From Pasteurella testudinis DSM 23072 (GTDB lineage: Bacteria > Pseudomonadota > Gammaproteobacteria > Enterobacterales > Pasteurellaceae), in NCBI RefSeq assembly GCF_900176075.1, contig NZ_FWWV01000005.1, positions 1-64,000 on the forward strand: a stretch of 64,000 nucleotides of DNA. Direction: 5' to 3'. Below are positions 39,554-49,400 of this stretch, in pieces. Every line of letters begins with the position of its first letter. Positions within the stretch are counted from its first letter, which is position 1. The notes below the pieces were generated by a model, which did no database searches, had not been told where the DNA came from, and saw only the letters and a list, made by a program, of their open reading frames with translations. A program made the position numbers and the translations under genes.

Positions 39554-40561
39554 TCAATCCTTATAGCGGCACAATTTTTCCAGCGTTTCAAACGGCTTGC
39601 CGCCGGCAAGACAGTCTAACACCATTTGCGCATTGTGTTTCAAATCTTCATGGCCGAACAGTTTCAGCAAAAGTGCGGTATTGAGCGCCACCGCCTGCGC
39701 ATGATATTTATCGCCCTTGCCTTGTAAAAGAGCGGTGATCATACGCGCATTATCCGCCGGTTCGCCGCCGCGCAATACGTCTAACGGCTGCGGTTCGAAA
39801 CCGAAATCATACGGGGTCAGCGTGTAATATTCAATCGCACCATCACGAATTTCCGCAACTTGGGTTTTGCCGTGCAGCGCCACCTCGTCCAAACCGGCGC
39901 CATGCACTACAAACGAATGTTTATGTCCAAGGGTCAGGGCGGTTTCGGCATACGGTTTGATGAGATCAGGGGTATAAACGCCGAGCAGTTGGTGTTGCGG
40001 TCGTGCCGGATTGATTAACGGGCCGAGAATATTAAAAATGGTACGGGTTTTTAACGCATTGCGCACCGGCATGGCGTGTTTAAAGCCCAAATGATACTGT
40101 TGGGCAAACAGAAAACAGACGCCGATGTCGTCCAGCGCTTGGCGTGCGTGGTCGGCACTGATATTGATGTCCACCCCAAGTGCGGTCAGCACATCGCTGG
40201 AGCCGGTTTTGCTCGATACGCTGCGGTTGCCGTGTTTGGCGATTTTTGCGCCCAGCGTCGCCGCCACAATCGCACTGGCAGTGGAGATATTAATCGTATT
40301 GGCGCCGTCGCCGCCGGTGCCGACAATATCGGCGAACGGGTAATCAGGGCGGGGAAACGGTTGCGCATCTTGTTGAAGTGCGGTTACCGCACCGGCGATT
40401 TCAGCTGTGGTTTCGCCACGCAGTTTAATCGCGATCAGGGCGGCGGCAAGTTGTTCGTTACTCAGTTTTCCTTGTACCACGGCGCTGAACAGGGCATAGC
40501 TTTGCTGCTGATCCAAAGCCTGATTGCTGAATAGCGTGTCTAATAATGCTTGCGTTTCCAT
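39554..40561 (-). CDS. trpD: anthranilate phosphoribosyltransferase
   Basis: Adds the phosphoribosyl group of PRPP to anthranilate. The 335-residue protein has the signature [15 protein letters not shown] and [17 protein letters not shown], plus the anthranilate loop. It is not fused to trpG, which stands separately upstream in the operon, unlike the trpGD fusion of E. coli. Confidence 0.96.
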   Translation of the reverse strand: METQALLDTLFSNQALDQQQSYALFSAVVQGKLSNEQLAAALIAIKLRGETTAEIAGAVTALQQDAQPFPRPDYPFADIVGTGGDGANTINISTASAIVAATLGAKIAKHGNRSVSSKTGSSDVLTALGVDINISADHARQALDDIGVCFLFAQQYHLGFKHAMPVRNALKTRTIFNILGPLINPARPQHQLLGVYTPDLIKPYAETALTLGHKHSFVVHGAGLDEVALHGKTQVAEIRDGAIEYYTLTPYDFGFEPQPLDVLRGGEPADNARMITALLQGKGDKYHAQAVALNTALLLKLFGHEDLKHNAQMVLDCLAGGKPFETLEKLCRYKD

Positions 40562-40564
40562 ACG

Positions 40565-40948
40565 TTACCTTTTGATATTGTAGTTAAAACTGGCTTCGTC
40601 GCCGGTCATGCCGCGAAAGCCCCAACAGTGCGGTTCTTGTTCTTTAATCGTAATTTGCACATCGACCGGTTTGATTTTCAGCTGTTTATAAATTTCATCG
40701 AACAGCATGCGAATCAATAGTTTTTTGGCGTCGCTGCTGCGGCCGCTCATCATATTGATTTCGATAATGGTATAAGCGTCGCTGCGATCGGACGGATAGT
40801 AATAATCTTCAGCGTCTAATCCGATAAAACGTTGCACCCGCTTATGTTCGGGAAAATCCAAGGCGAACATCATGCAGCGGTGAATAATATCGGACAGCTC
40901 TTTTTTGATCGGATCAAGCCGATGTTTTAAGCCGTAAACCACGATCAT
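40565..40948 (-). CDS. tautomerase-superfamily protein in the trp operon
   Basis: A 127-residue protein like the small gene found after trpG in Haemophilus influenzae (HI1388.1). Recognisable segments are FIGLDAEDYYYPSDRSD, TIIEINMMSGRS and CWGFRGMTGDEA. The group belongs to the tautomerase (4-OT-like) superfamily, but residue 2 here is Ile, not the Pro1 nucleophile of active tautomerases. The ATG overlaps the trpG stop (ATGA) and its stop is three bases before trpD, so it is tightly embedded in the operon. No function is established. Confidence 0.8.
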   Translation of the reverse strand: MIVVYGLKHRLDPIKKELSDIIHRCMMFALDFPEHKRVQRFIGLDAEDYYYPSDRSDAYTIIEINMMSGRSSDAKKLLIRMLFDEIYKQLKIKPVDVQITIKEQEPHCWGFRGMTGDEASFNYNIKR

Positions 40949-41532
40949 TGTTGTTCCCCCAGTAACCAGTCGATGCTTTGCGCCAGCAATTGCGAACCTT
41001 GCACGGTTAAGATCGATTCCGGATGAAATTGAAAACTGCAAATCGGCAAAGTGCGGTGGCGCACCGCCATGATGATGTTATTGTACCGTGCATTGACCTC
41101 AAATGCCGCCGGAATCTCCGTGCCCATTAACGAGTGGTAGCGTGCAACCGGCATTGGGTTTGGCAGAGTGGCAAACATCGCTTGTTGATCATGTTCAATT
41201 TGCGACACCTTACCGTGCAGGATTTCCCCTGCGTGCACAATTTTGCCGCCAAAGGCTTCGATAATCGCCTGATGTCCCAAGCAGATGCCGATCATCGGTA
41301 CTTTGCCTTTCAGCTCACGAATTAATGGCAGCAGATTACCGGCTTCGGACGGATTGCCCGGACCGGGCGAGAGTGCAACAATGGTATTCGGCTCGGCAAG
41401 TGCGGTTTTCAGCAGATGATCCAACGCGCTGTCGTTGCGATAAATCACCACCTCATGCCCCAGCACGCGGAACTGATCGACCAAGTTGTAGGTGAATGAG
41501 TCAAAATTATCAATAAATACGATTTTCGCCAT
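40945..41532 (-). CDS. trpG: anthranilate synthase glutamine amidotransferase component
   Basis: A 195-residue class I glutamine amidotransferase that supplies ammonia to TrpE. The catalytic Cys84 lies in GICLGHQAI and the His-Glu pair in FHPES near residue 171; the oxyanion segment SPGPGNPSEAG is also present. It is unfused and could in principle serve PabB as well. It starts a few bases after trpE. Confidence 0.95.
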   Translation of the reverse strand: MAKIVFIDNFDSFTYNLVDQFRVLGHEVVIYRNDSALDHLLKTALAEPNTIVALSPGPGNPSEAGNLLPLIRELKGKVPMIGICLGHQAIIEAFGGKIVHAGEILHGKVSQIEHDQQAMFATLPNPMPVARYHSLMGTEIPAAFEVNARYNNIIMAVRHRTLPICSFQFHPESILTVQGSQLLAQSIDWLLGEQQ

Positions 41533-41541
41533 GTTAAATCC

Positions 41542-43080
41542 TTATGCTTTTTTATTAGTTTGAATAATGGCGTTTAGCACCGCGCGCGCTTTATGACGGG
41601 TTTCGTCCGCTTCCATTTGCGGATCGGAATCCAGCACTTCGCCGCAGCCGGCTTGCACATGGGCAATGCCGTTTTGTACGAAAGCGGAGCGGATCACGAT
41701 ACAGGTATCGAAATTGCCGTCGGAGCTGAGATAGCCGACTGCGCCGCCGTAGCTGTGGCGTTTCTGTTTTTCGAATTGGTAAATCAACTGCATGGCTTTG
41801 ATTTTCGGCGCGCCGGTCAGTGTACCCATATTCATACAGGCTTGGTAGGCGTGCAGGGCGTCCAACTCGGGGCGCAGCTTGCCGACCACGCGCGAAACCA
41901 AGTGCATAATGTGCGAATAGCGGTCAACCTGCATCAACTCTTTCACTTGGCGCGTGCCGCTTTGGCAGACCCGTGCGATATCGTTACGCGCCAAATCCAC
42001 CAACATCAAATGTTCCGCCAACTCTTTTTTATCCAAGCGCAATTCCAATTCCAAGCGCGCGTCCAGTTCCGGATCGATTTGCCCCTGCTGATCAAAACCG
42101 CGCGGACGGGAACCGGCAATCGGGTAGATTTCCAGCTGACGGCTGTCTTGGCTGTATTTCAACGCACTTTCCGGCGAAGCGCCGAACAGGATAAAATCGT
42201 CATCGTGCATATAGAACATATACGGACTTGGATTGTTGATTTTCAATTGGCGATAGGTCGCCAGCGGATTCGGACACGTCAGCGAAAAACGGCGTGACGG
42301 CACGATTTGGAATACATCGCCGATATAGATATGGTGTTTCAGTTGTTCGATAATTTGTTTAAATTCAGGGTCTTCGATATTCACACTAACATCGGTTGGC
42401 GCGGCTTGAATGGCAAGCTGAACCTGAATTTGACACAGTTGCCGTTTGATTTTTTCAGCGGCTAAAGCCAAGTGCGGTTGCTGCTCGGCAGCAAAACAGA
42501 ACGTTTGCAATATTGCCGATTGTTGCTGGTGATCCAAGCGTAATAATTGTTCGGCTAAATAAAAGCAGTAGTCAGGGCAAGTGATGTGATCGTCTTGCAG
42601 TGTGATATTATCCATCGGGATAAAACCTGCCACCAGATCATAGGCAAACAAACCGCCAAGATAAACCGCACTTTCAGGGTTACCAAATAGTTGGTTAACC
42701 ACGCGTAACCCGTCAAACACCGTCGCCGCTTGTAATTTGCTGTCTTCGTCCAGATTGGGATCAAGCTCGGCAAAAAGTGCGGTCAAACAATTGTCTTGTT
42801 CAAAAACCAACGTTTGCGCTAGACCCTGTAACGTTTTTTCAATTAATGGTAATAGCGCCTTTCCGTTGTCCGTGATGGCGCTAAATGTGACATTTTTATC
42901 ATAGCAGGTAATTTTCAGGGCGCTGTCGATAAACAGCAAACTGGTTAGGCTGTTTTTACTTTGGATCTCGGCGGATTCGAGCAATAGCGTGTTGGTTTTA
43001 TGTTGGCATAAGGTGGCAAAAATCGCCGTCGGATCAGGGTGATAATCGACGGCTTGTTGGGTGATGTCAATATACGGCAT
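41542..43080 (-). CDS. trpE: anthranilate synthase component I
   Basis: Makes anthranilate from chorismate. The 512-residue protein has the tryptophan-binding LLES near the N-terminus (feedback site) and the chorismate-binding core with GASPESALKY, IAGSRPRG, DLARNDIARVC, GTLTGAPKIKAM and GGAVGYLS. The ATG at 43080 has GAGATTT before it; an ATG four codons upstream is possible. The transcript starts only about 25 bases upstream, so no leader peptide or attenuator fits. Confidence 0.95.
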   Translation of the reverse strand: MPYIDITQQAVDYHPDPTAIFATLCQHKTNTLLLESAEIQSKNSLTSLLFIDSALKITCYDKNVTFSAITDNGKALLPLIEKTLQGLAQTLVFEQDNCLTALFAELDPNLDEDSKLQAATVFDGLRVVNQLFGNPESAVYLGGLFAYDLVAGFIPMDNITLQDDHITCPDYCFYLAEQLLRLDHQQQSAILQTFCFAAEQQPHLALAAEKIKRQLCQIQVQLAIQAAPTDVSVNIEDPEFKQIIEQLKHHIYIGDVFQIVPSRRFSLTCPNPLATYRQLKINNPSPYMFYMHDDDFILFGASPESALKYSQDSRQLEIYPIAGSRPRGFDQQGQIDPELDARLELELRLDKKELAEHLMLVDLARNDIARVCQSGTRQVKELMQVDRYSHIMHLVSRVVGKLRPELDALHAYQACMNMGTLTGAPKIKAMQLIYQFEKQKRHSYGGAVGYLSSDGNFDTCIVIRSAFVQNGIAHVQAGCGEVLDSDPQMEADETRHKARAVLNAIIQTNKKA

Positions 43081-43107
43081 TGGAAATCTCATTTAGTTTT
43101 TTATTTT

Positions 43108-43125
43108 GTACTATTAAACTAGTAC
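43108..43125. promoter_or_regulatory. TrpR operator
   Basis: GTACTATTAAACTAGTAC closely matches the TrpR operator GTACTAGTTAACTAGTAC. It overlaps the -10 box of the trpE promoter, the classical way of blocking polymerase. Confidence 0.88.
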
Positions 43126-43141
43126 AAAAGGATTTGGTCAA
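43113..43141 (-). promoter_or_regulatory. trpE promoter
   Basis: On the minus strand TTGACC (-35, 43141-43136) and TTTAAT (-10, 43118-43113) are 17 bases apart. The TrpR operator covers the -10 box. Confidence 0.8.
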
Positions 43142-43262
43142 GCGGTTTTTTGATTTATTTTATAAACGGGTTTTAGTATAACAAAATAGCAAAGGCTTTG
43201 CATTGACAAGACCGATTAAAAGAGCGGATAATCGGACTTCTATTAACGATAAAGGAGCAGTT

Positions 43263-43520
43263 ATGCCGAATTTAGTGCTAACGGATACCGTCGCCAGTAT
43301 CACTGAGTTAAAAACCAATCCAATGGCGACCTTTAACGCAGCCGGAGGGCAAGCAATTGCGATTTTAAATCGGAATGAGCCGGCGTTTTACTGCGTGCCG
43401 CCACATATCTACGAGTATTTAATCGAGTTGGCAGATGAGGCTGAGTTGGCGAAAATCGTACAAGCCCGTTTGCATGAAAAGAGTTATCCGGTGGATTTGG
43501 ACGATTTGTTAAATGACTGA
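43263..43520 (+). CDS. antitoxin, Phd/YefM-like (StbD type)
   Basis: An 85-residue antitoxin resembling StbD. The N-terminal SITELKTNPMATF and GQAIAILNRNEPAFYCVPP are the Phd/YefM DNA-binding module; the acidic C-terminal tail (DEAELAKIV to DLDDLLND) would wrap the toxin. GGAG before the ATG at 43263 decides the start. Its end overlaps the toxin start by eight bases, so the pair is coupled. Confidence 0.88.
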   Translation: MPNLVLTDTVASITELKTNPMATFNAAGGQAIAILNRNEPAFYCVPPHIYEYLIELADEAELAKIVQARLHEKSYPVDLDDLLND

Positions 43521-43800
43521 TTATACAGTTGAATTTATCCCGCAAGCGGAAAAAGAGTTTCGCAAATTGGATTTGGATATTCGTAAACAATTCGTTGCCA
43601 AACTCAAAGAACGGCAGAGTAACCCACACGTTGCCAAAGCAAAATTGAGCGGCTTGAAAGATTGTTACAAAATCAAATTACGCAATGTCGGTTATCGCTT
43701 GGTTTATCAGGTGATTGATGAAAAAATTGTTATTCGTGTGATCGCGGTGGCAAAGCGGGAGCGTAATTTGGTTTATCAAAAAGCCAAAACCCGTTTATAA
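43513..43800 (+). CDS. RelE/StbE-type mRNA interferase toxin
   Basis: A 95-residue RelE/ParE-superfamily toxin. It begins YTVEFIPQAEKEFRKLD, carries LSGLKDCYKIKLRNVGYRL with the conserved basic residues, and ends VIAVAKRERNLVY, the usual RelE C-terminus with a tyrosine. It would cut mRNA on the ribosome when freed from the antitoxin. It looks intact. It lies opposite the trp operon and upstream of sohB, 52 bases apart. Confidence 0.9.
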   Translation: MTDYTVEFIPQAEKEFRKLDLDIRKQFVAKLKERQSNPHVAKAKLSGLKDCYKIKLRNVGYRLVYQVIDEKIVIRVIAVAKRERNLVYQKAKTRL

Positions 43801-43852
43801 ATCTTATTAATCAACGTACATTTAACTATTTAATCTATAATAAGGAAAAACC

Positions 43853-44911
43853 ATGTGGTCTGAAGTTTTAATTAATTACGGGGTGTTTATCCTCGAGGTG
43901 CTTACTATTTTATTGGTGATTGCGGCGATTTTCGCTTTTATCGTCAGTTTGCGCCAAAAAGAGCAAAGTGCGGTCGGTGAGCTGAAAATCACCGATTTAG
44001 GCAAACAATACAAGGAAAATCAGGAAAAATTAGCGGGTTTTCGCTTAACGGATGAGCAATTCAAACAGCAGGAAAAAGCGCGTAAAAAACAAGACAAGCT
44101 GGAAGCGAAAGCCAAGAAAAAAGCGGCGAAGAATGGCGAGGCGAGTGAAGAAAAAGCCAAGCCGTGTTTGTATGTATTGAATTTTCACGGTGATATTCAA
44201 GCCAGCGGCACAGGCGCACTTGCCAATGAAATCAGTGCGATTTTAGCGGTGGCGAAAGCCGATGATGAAGTGTTGCTGCGTTTGGAAAGCCCTGGCGGAG
44301 TGGTGCACGGCTACGGTTTGGCAGCATCGCAATTGCGCCGTTTGAAAGCCAAAGGGGTTAAATTGACCGTGGCGGTGGACAAAGTGGCTGCCAGCGGCGG
44401 TTATATGATGGCATCTGTGGCGGACAAAATTGTTTCCGCGCCGTTTGCGATTTTGGGCTCGGTCGGGGTGGTGGCGCAAGTGCCGAATATTCACCGCTTG
44501 CTGAAAAAACATGATGTCGATGTCGAGGTGATGACTGCTGGTGAATACAAGCGCACCATGACCATCTTGGGCGAAAACACCGAAAAAGGGCGTGAGAAAT
44601 TCCAACAAGAGTTGGAAGAAACCCATCAATTGTTTAAAGATTTTGTCGCCACCCATCGCCCGAATTTGGATTTGGAAAAAATCGCCACCGGCGAGCATTG
44701 GTTCGGGCAACAGGCGTTGAATTTGAGCTTGGTTGATGAAATCGCCACCAGTGATGATCTGATTTTGGCGGCGTTAGTGGACAAAGATGTGTTGGAAGTG
44801 AAATTCAAACAGAAAAAATCGCTGCTGCAAAAAATCGGCAAACAGGCGGAAGAGAGCAGCGATAGTCTGTTAATGCGTTGGTTGCAGCGCAGCAACCGCA
44901 CTTTGTACTAA
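43853..44911 (+). CDS. sohB: inner-membrane peptidase SohB (S49 family)
   Basis: A 352-residue signal-peptide-peptidase-like serine protease. One N-terminal membrane segment (about residues 8-32) is followed by a charged linker rich in Lys and Ala (70-105) and an S49 domain with LESPGGVVHGYG and the serine motif VAASGGYMMAS, plus GVVAQVPN. It probably degrades membrane-associated peptides. The family name follows E. coli SohB. Confidence 0.92.
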   Translation: MWSEVLINYGVFILEVLTILLVIAAIFAFIVSLRQKEQSAVGELKITDLGKQYKENQEKLAGFRLTDEQFKQQEKARKKQDKLEAKAKKKAAKNGEASEEKAKPCLYVLNFHGDIQASGTGALANEISAILAVAKADDEVLLRLESPGGVVHGYGLAASQLRRLKAKGVKLTVAVDKVAASGGYMMASVADKIVSAPFAILGSVGVVAQVPNIHRLLKKHDVDVEVMTAGEYKRTMTILGENTEKGREKFQQELEETHQLFKDFVATHRPNLDLEKIATGEHWFGQQALNLSLVDEIATSDDLILAALVDKDVLEVKFKQKKSLLQKIGKQAEESSDSLLMRWLQRSNRTLY

Positions 44912-44940
44912 TTTTCAAATGTAACTCTATAGTTTTATCT

Positions 44941-44973
44941 TAAGCCGGCAGATCATGATGACCTGCCGGCTTA
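44941..44973. terminator. hairpin between convergent sohB and ansB
   Basis: TAAGCCGGCAG (44941-44951) and CTGCCGGCTTA (44963-44973) form a perfect 11-base stem. U tracts are weak on both strands, so it could also be only an mRNA end structure. Confidence 0.55.
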
Positions 44974-44991
44974 ATCTGCTACATTCAACGA

Positions 44992-46035
44992 CTAGTAATC
45001 ATCAAAATATTGTTGGATTTCTTGCGGATTAGCTGTTTTTGTTAACACCAATTGCAGCAACACGCGCGCCTTTTGTGGATTTAATGTGCCGGACGCACTA
45101 AATCCGAATTGTGAATCATCAATTTCGGCGTCACGGGTGGTATAACCGGTTGGTACACGGGAAGAACGCACAACGGCAACGCCGTCTTTAGCCGCTTTTT
45201 CCAATAACGCCAGATTCGCCGCATTGATATTGCCATTGCCGACACCGGCGCTGATAATACCTTTGTAACCGGCATTTAGTAACGCTTGTAACGGTTCGGC
45301 CGGCATATTGGAATAAGCATAAATAATGCCGACTTTCGGCAATTCGGTTAAATCATCGACATTAAAAACGGCGTTCTGAGTGTGTTTACTTTCAGGGGAA
45401 CGTTCATAATCTACTTTACTGTTGTGAATATAGCCTAAAGGCCCGTAGTTTGGCGAGGTAAAGGTTTGAACCGCCGTCGTGCTGGTTTTGGTGACATCAC
45501 GCGCGCCAAGAACCTGTCCGTTCATCGCCACTAAAACGCCGCGATTGGCGGATTTTTTATCGGCGGCAACGACAACCGCATTATACAAATTGAGTGGACC
45601 GTCGGCACTTTTTTCTGTTGCCGGTCGCATGGCGCCGACGAGGACGACAGGTTTGTCGCATTTCACGGTTAAATTCAAAAAGTATGCGGTTTCTTCCATG
45701 GTATCGGTGCCATGGGTGATGACGAAACCGTCAGTGTCGGCACATTGCTGATTAATGGTTTTTGTTAATTTTAGCCAAACTTGATCATTCATATCTTGTG
45801 AACCGATGTTGACGATCTGCTCCCCTTTGATATTGGCAAGTTGTTGCATCTCGGGCACGGCTTCAATTAGCGTGTCAACAGTCAGTTGGCCTGATTTATA
45901 GGCCGAGCTGACAGCGGTTTTCCCTCCGCCGGCAATCGTACCGCCGGTAGCCAGAATGGTAATATTAGGCAGTTCGGCGTATGCTGAGAGGCCGAATCCA
46001 CATAAAAGCGTTAAAGCCAGTTTTTTCAGTTTCAT
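44992..46035 (-). CDS. ansB: periplasmic L-asparaginase II
   Basis: A 347-residue type II asparaginase hydrolysing asparagine to aspartate and ammonia. A signal peptide ends at AYA (residue 20). The first catalytic threonine is Thr33 in ATGGTIAGGG; the second lies in THGTDTMEETA. VGAMRPATEKSADGP and the late GYTTRDAE segments are also conserved. It stands alone on the minus strand, with convergent sohB on one side and the hemophilin operon diverging on the other. Confidence 0.95.
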   Translation of the reverse strand: MKLKKLALTLLCGFGLSAYAELPNITILATGGTIAGGGKTAVSSAYKSGQLTVDTLIEAVPEMQQLANIKGEQIVNIGSQDMNDQVWLKLTKTINQQCADTDGFVITHGTDTMEETAYFLNLTVKCDKPVVLVGAMRPATEKSADGPLNLYNAVVVAADKKSANRGVLVAMNGQVLGARDVTKTSTTAVQTFTSPNYGPLGYIHNSKVDYERSPESKHTQNAVFNVDDLTELPKVGIIYAYSNMPAEPLQALLNAGYKGIISAGVGNGNINAANLALLEKAAKDGVAVVRSSRVPTGYTTRDAEIDDSQFGFSASGTLNPQKARVLLQLVLTKTANPQEIQQYFDDY

Positions 46036-46419
46036 AAGTATTCTCCAAACGGGGTTAATCCTTCACCATTTTAGATGAAGTTGCGTTGGAGTAATAGTGA
46101 TAATCCCTCTTTTTTTATAAGGGATTTTGCGGGTGATCTATTGTTATTTTGTATCCAGTAGCTGAAAAACATTAATTCTTTTGTCACCAAAGGAAACTGC
46201 CTTACCCGAAAAAGCCTAAAAGGCTTGGAAAACAAAAGGTTAAAAAGAAGTTATATTGAATAATTATTTCAGTGCCTAGTTATTTCATTTTTTGATGCAA
46301 GTCACAAAAATTTGAATGTCAAAGTAAATCCTATTGCTAAAAAAACAAAAATCTATATCTTTCCTTATTCTTAATAATAATGATTATCAATACTGTCAAT
46401 AAGTTGAAAGGATGAGAAA
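46036..46419. other. divergent region ansB / haem receptor operon
   Basis: A 384-base AT-rich gap. It contains the ansB promoter side, a small hairpin AAGCCTAAAAGGCTT near 46215, and at its right end the Fur box and the ribosome site of the receptor gene. No gene is seen. Confidence 0.6.
46376..46394. promoter_or_regulatory. Fur box before the hemophilin operon
   Basis: AATAATGATTATCAATACT matches 15 of 19 positions of the Fur consensus GATAATGATTATCATTATC. It ends 25 bases before the receptor start, so iron-replete Fur would block transcription. Confidence 0.8.
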
Positions 46420-49400
46420 ATGGATAATTCCACTACAGTCACGTTGTTGCTATTTTGTGCTTTAGCTAGCGCCACTCTGGCTCAAGCCAATTCCTCCGAA
46501 ACCCTCAATACTATTCATGTTACTGCTAATAATACGGAACAAAAGGACGAGCAGGGTAAAGATGATGTCTATTACCGCAATATTACCAATATGTATGCCG
46601 GTAAAGAAACCGTAGAGCGTTATAAAGGCGCATCGCCGGCAGATTTATTACAAGAATTTAACGGGGTTTACAGCGGTGATGCGCGCAACAGCGGTGCGGT
46701 CGATCCAAATATTCGCGGGGTGCAGGGACAAGGGCGCATTCCGGTGACCATTGACGGCACAGAGCAGGCAATCACGACTTGGCGTGGATACAATGGAGCG
46801 AATAACCGCAACTATTTAGATCCGAATTTAATCAGCAATATTACGGTTGAAAAAGGTCCGGATATCGCCTCCGGTAATGCGTCCGGTATCGGCGGTTCAA
46901 TCAAAATGCGCACCCTTGATGCCGATGATATTGTTCGTGAAGGGCAAAAAGTCGGTGTGGAGCTGAAATTGGAGACTGCGAATAATTCGGTGAAAGAGCG
47001 GATTCCGGATTTTAAATGGGGGCAAGATTATCGTGAAGCCGGTGATGGCACACCGGGAGATTTTTCTGCGGTAACCTTGGTGAAACCAAAACAAAAGGGG
47101 CAATTTTTCAAAGATAATGCAATGCGTTTGGCGGTGGGGGTCAAAGAGGAGAAATTTGATCTATTGGCGGCATACAGCTACCGCAGCAAAGGCAACTATT
47201 TAGCCGGTAAAGGCGGTGCACATAAGTATGAGGGCGAGATCGATCTGAAAGACGGCGGGCGTACACTGAAACAAATGGAGCCGAATCTGCCTTTTGCCGC
47301 CTCAATTTACCGCCCCGGTAGTGAAATTCCCAATACCTCCAGCGTGATGGAGTCTTATTTATTAAAGGGGACACTGCACTTTACTCCGGAACAGAATTTA
47401 AAATTGGGTTATCGCGACACTAAAATCACCTACGGTGAAATTATGCCTTCTCGTTTGGATTTCAAAGCGTTTCACGGGTTTGTGCCGCAATGGCCGTTGG
47501 CAACCGTCAAGCAAAAGGCGTTTAATGCCGATTATGCCTACAATCCGCAGGACAACCGTTGGGTCAATCTCAAAGCCGGTGTGTGGTACACCCAGACCGA
47601 AAGTGACACCAATACCTCCGGCGGCAATCCGCGTGAAATGGAAAACCGCGATGTAGAGTGGACACTGGCAACCAGTGGTTGTGTGCGGGTTAATCCTAAT
47701 CCCACTACACCGCATGATTATTTTTTAATTGACCATGCCTGTTTAGCCGCCAAAGGAGGGCGTTGGATTGCGGCAAATCCGAATACCAACGGCAAATACA
47801 GTTATGTCAATGCGGCACAAGTGAATGCTTATAACACCCGACGCGGTTTCAATTTAAGTAACACGATGAATTTAACCGAACAGTTGGATCTCACGTTGTC
47901 CGGCGCATTTCAGAAAGAGCGTTTGACCAGCAACCATTTTAAGTCGACCCCGAATCCCAACAGCACATGGGAATCGCCACCGCGCATGGGGCGTCGTCAA
48001 GAATGGGATATTGCCTTTAATTTCAACTACCGCCCGACCAATTGGCTAATTCTCACTGCCGGCGCGCGTTACAACGAATATTGGTCGTTTGATGATTATT
48101 TAAATAAATTGCTTGCAAGTGGAGATTTGTATAAAGGTTATCAAATAGGAGGCACTTATCGTGAGCCGAGAGCTGCGGCAGGTCACTCAATTGCTTACGA
48201 GCGTGTTTTATCGCAGAAGGAATGGGATACCCGAAGTGCACTTGTTCGTGATTATGATCAATCCTATGTAAAGGAAGATGCAGAAAATGAAGTGATTAAA
48301 GCAAAAGAAGCAGAATTATGGGAAAAAGTTCTAGATCCTAATTTATCTGATGATGAAGTTGATGAAATCAGCAAGCAAATTTGGGCATTAGATAAGCAAA
48401 AATCTGGAGGATATGGAGAATTGCGCAAAGAGATTCGTACAAAACTGACTGATATGGGGTGCAGCAATAATTGTAAGTTTGGTATGGAAGACAAAGTACA
48501 AACATTTAAGCTGCCTTTTCACAGTGATGGGCGTCCACGCGCTGCCGATAATCCATTTGTGAATGGTACATTGAAAAACGAAACCGTAATCAATCCGCTA
48601 ACCGGCAAAAGTGAAGCCAAATATCAGCAAGTCGGTAGTGGTGGAGAGTATTACACGACGTTGAAAAAATCAGAGCAATTGACCGAAGTAAAAAAACGTC
48701 GCGGCAGAGCCTTCTCACCGGCATTTTCTGCCACGGCATTTATCAACGATCAACATCGGGTTTATCTGCGCTATACCGAATATGCCCGCATGCCGAGTAT
48801 TTTTGAAGATACGATCGGCTTTTCTTCCAGTAGCGACACCTCAGCGCGTTTTAAAGATAACTATCTGAAACCGGAAAAAGCGAAAAATATTGAAGTGGGT
48901 TATGTATATGATGCTTCGGCTCTTTTCAGTCGACCAAGTAAAGCAGATTTGAAACTGAGTTATTTCCACAATGTGACCAAAAATGTGATCGACCGTAGTA
49001 CTGATTTCCGCTTTTATCAACTGGATAAACGGGTTTTAGAGGGAATTGAATTGCAGGCGCGTTACGACAACGGCAGCTTTTTTGGCGACTTAGGCGTGGT
49101 GTATAACCTTAAAAATCAAGTGTGTGATGTCAATGCCGCGATGGAAATGGATCCGGTTGAGCTGCGTGTACCCTCTTGTATGACAGGTGGTTTTGCCTGG
49201 GGCTATTTGCGTACTCAGTTACAACCAAAATATTCGATCAGCAGCAATTTGGGGGCACGCTTCTTCGATCGTAAGCTGGAAGTGGGGACACGCTGGCTCT
49301 ATCACAGCAAAGCCAAAAACCGTGATGAAGACAGATTATGGGAGAAAGGAGTGCTGAATGAGGGGGTTTGGAATCGTCCAATGTCTTGGCAGCCGGTGCT

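Noticed and set aside
41593-42297. 234-codon plus-strand open frame inside trpE
   Set aside because: Shadow of trpE; composition (many His, Gln, Phe) is typical of antisense frames.
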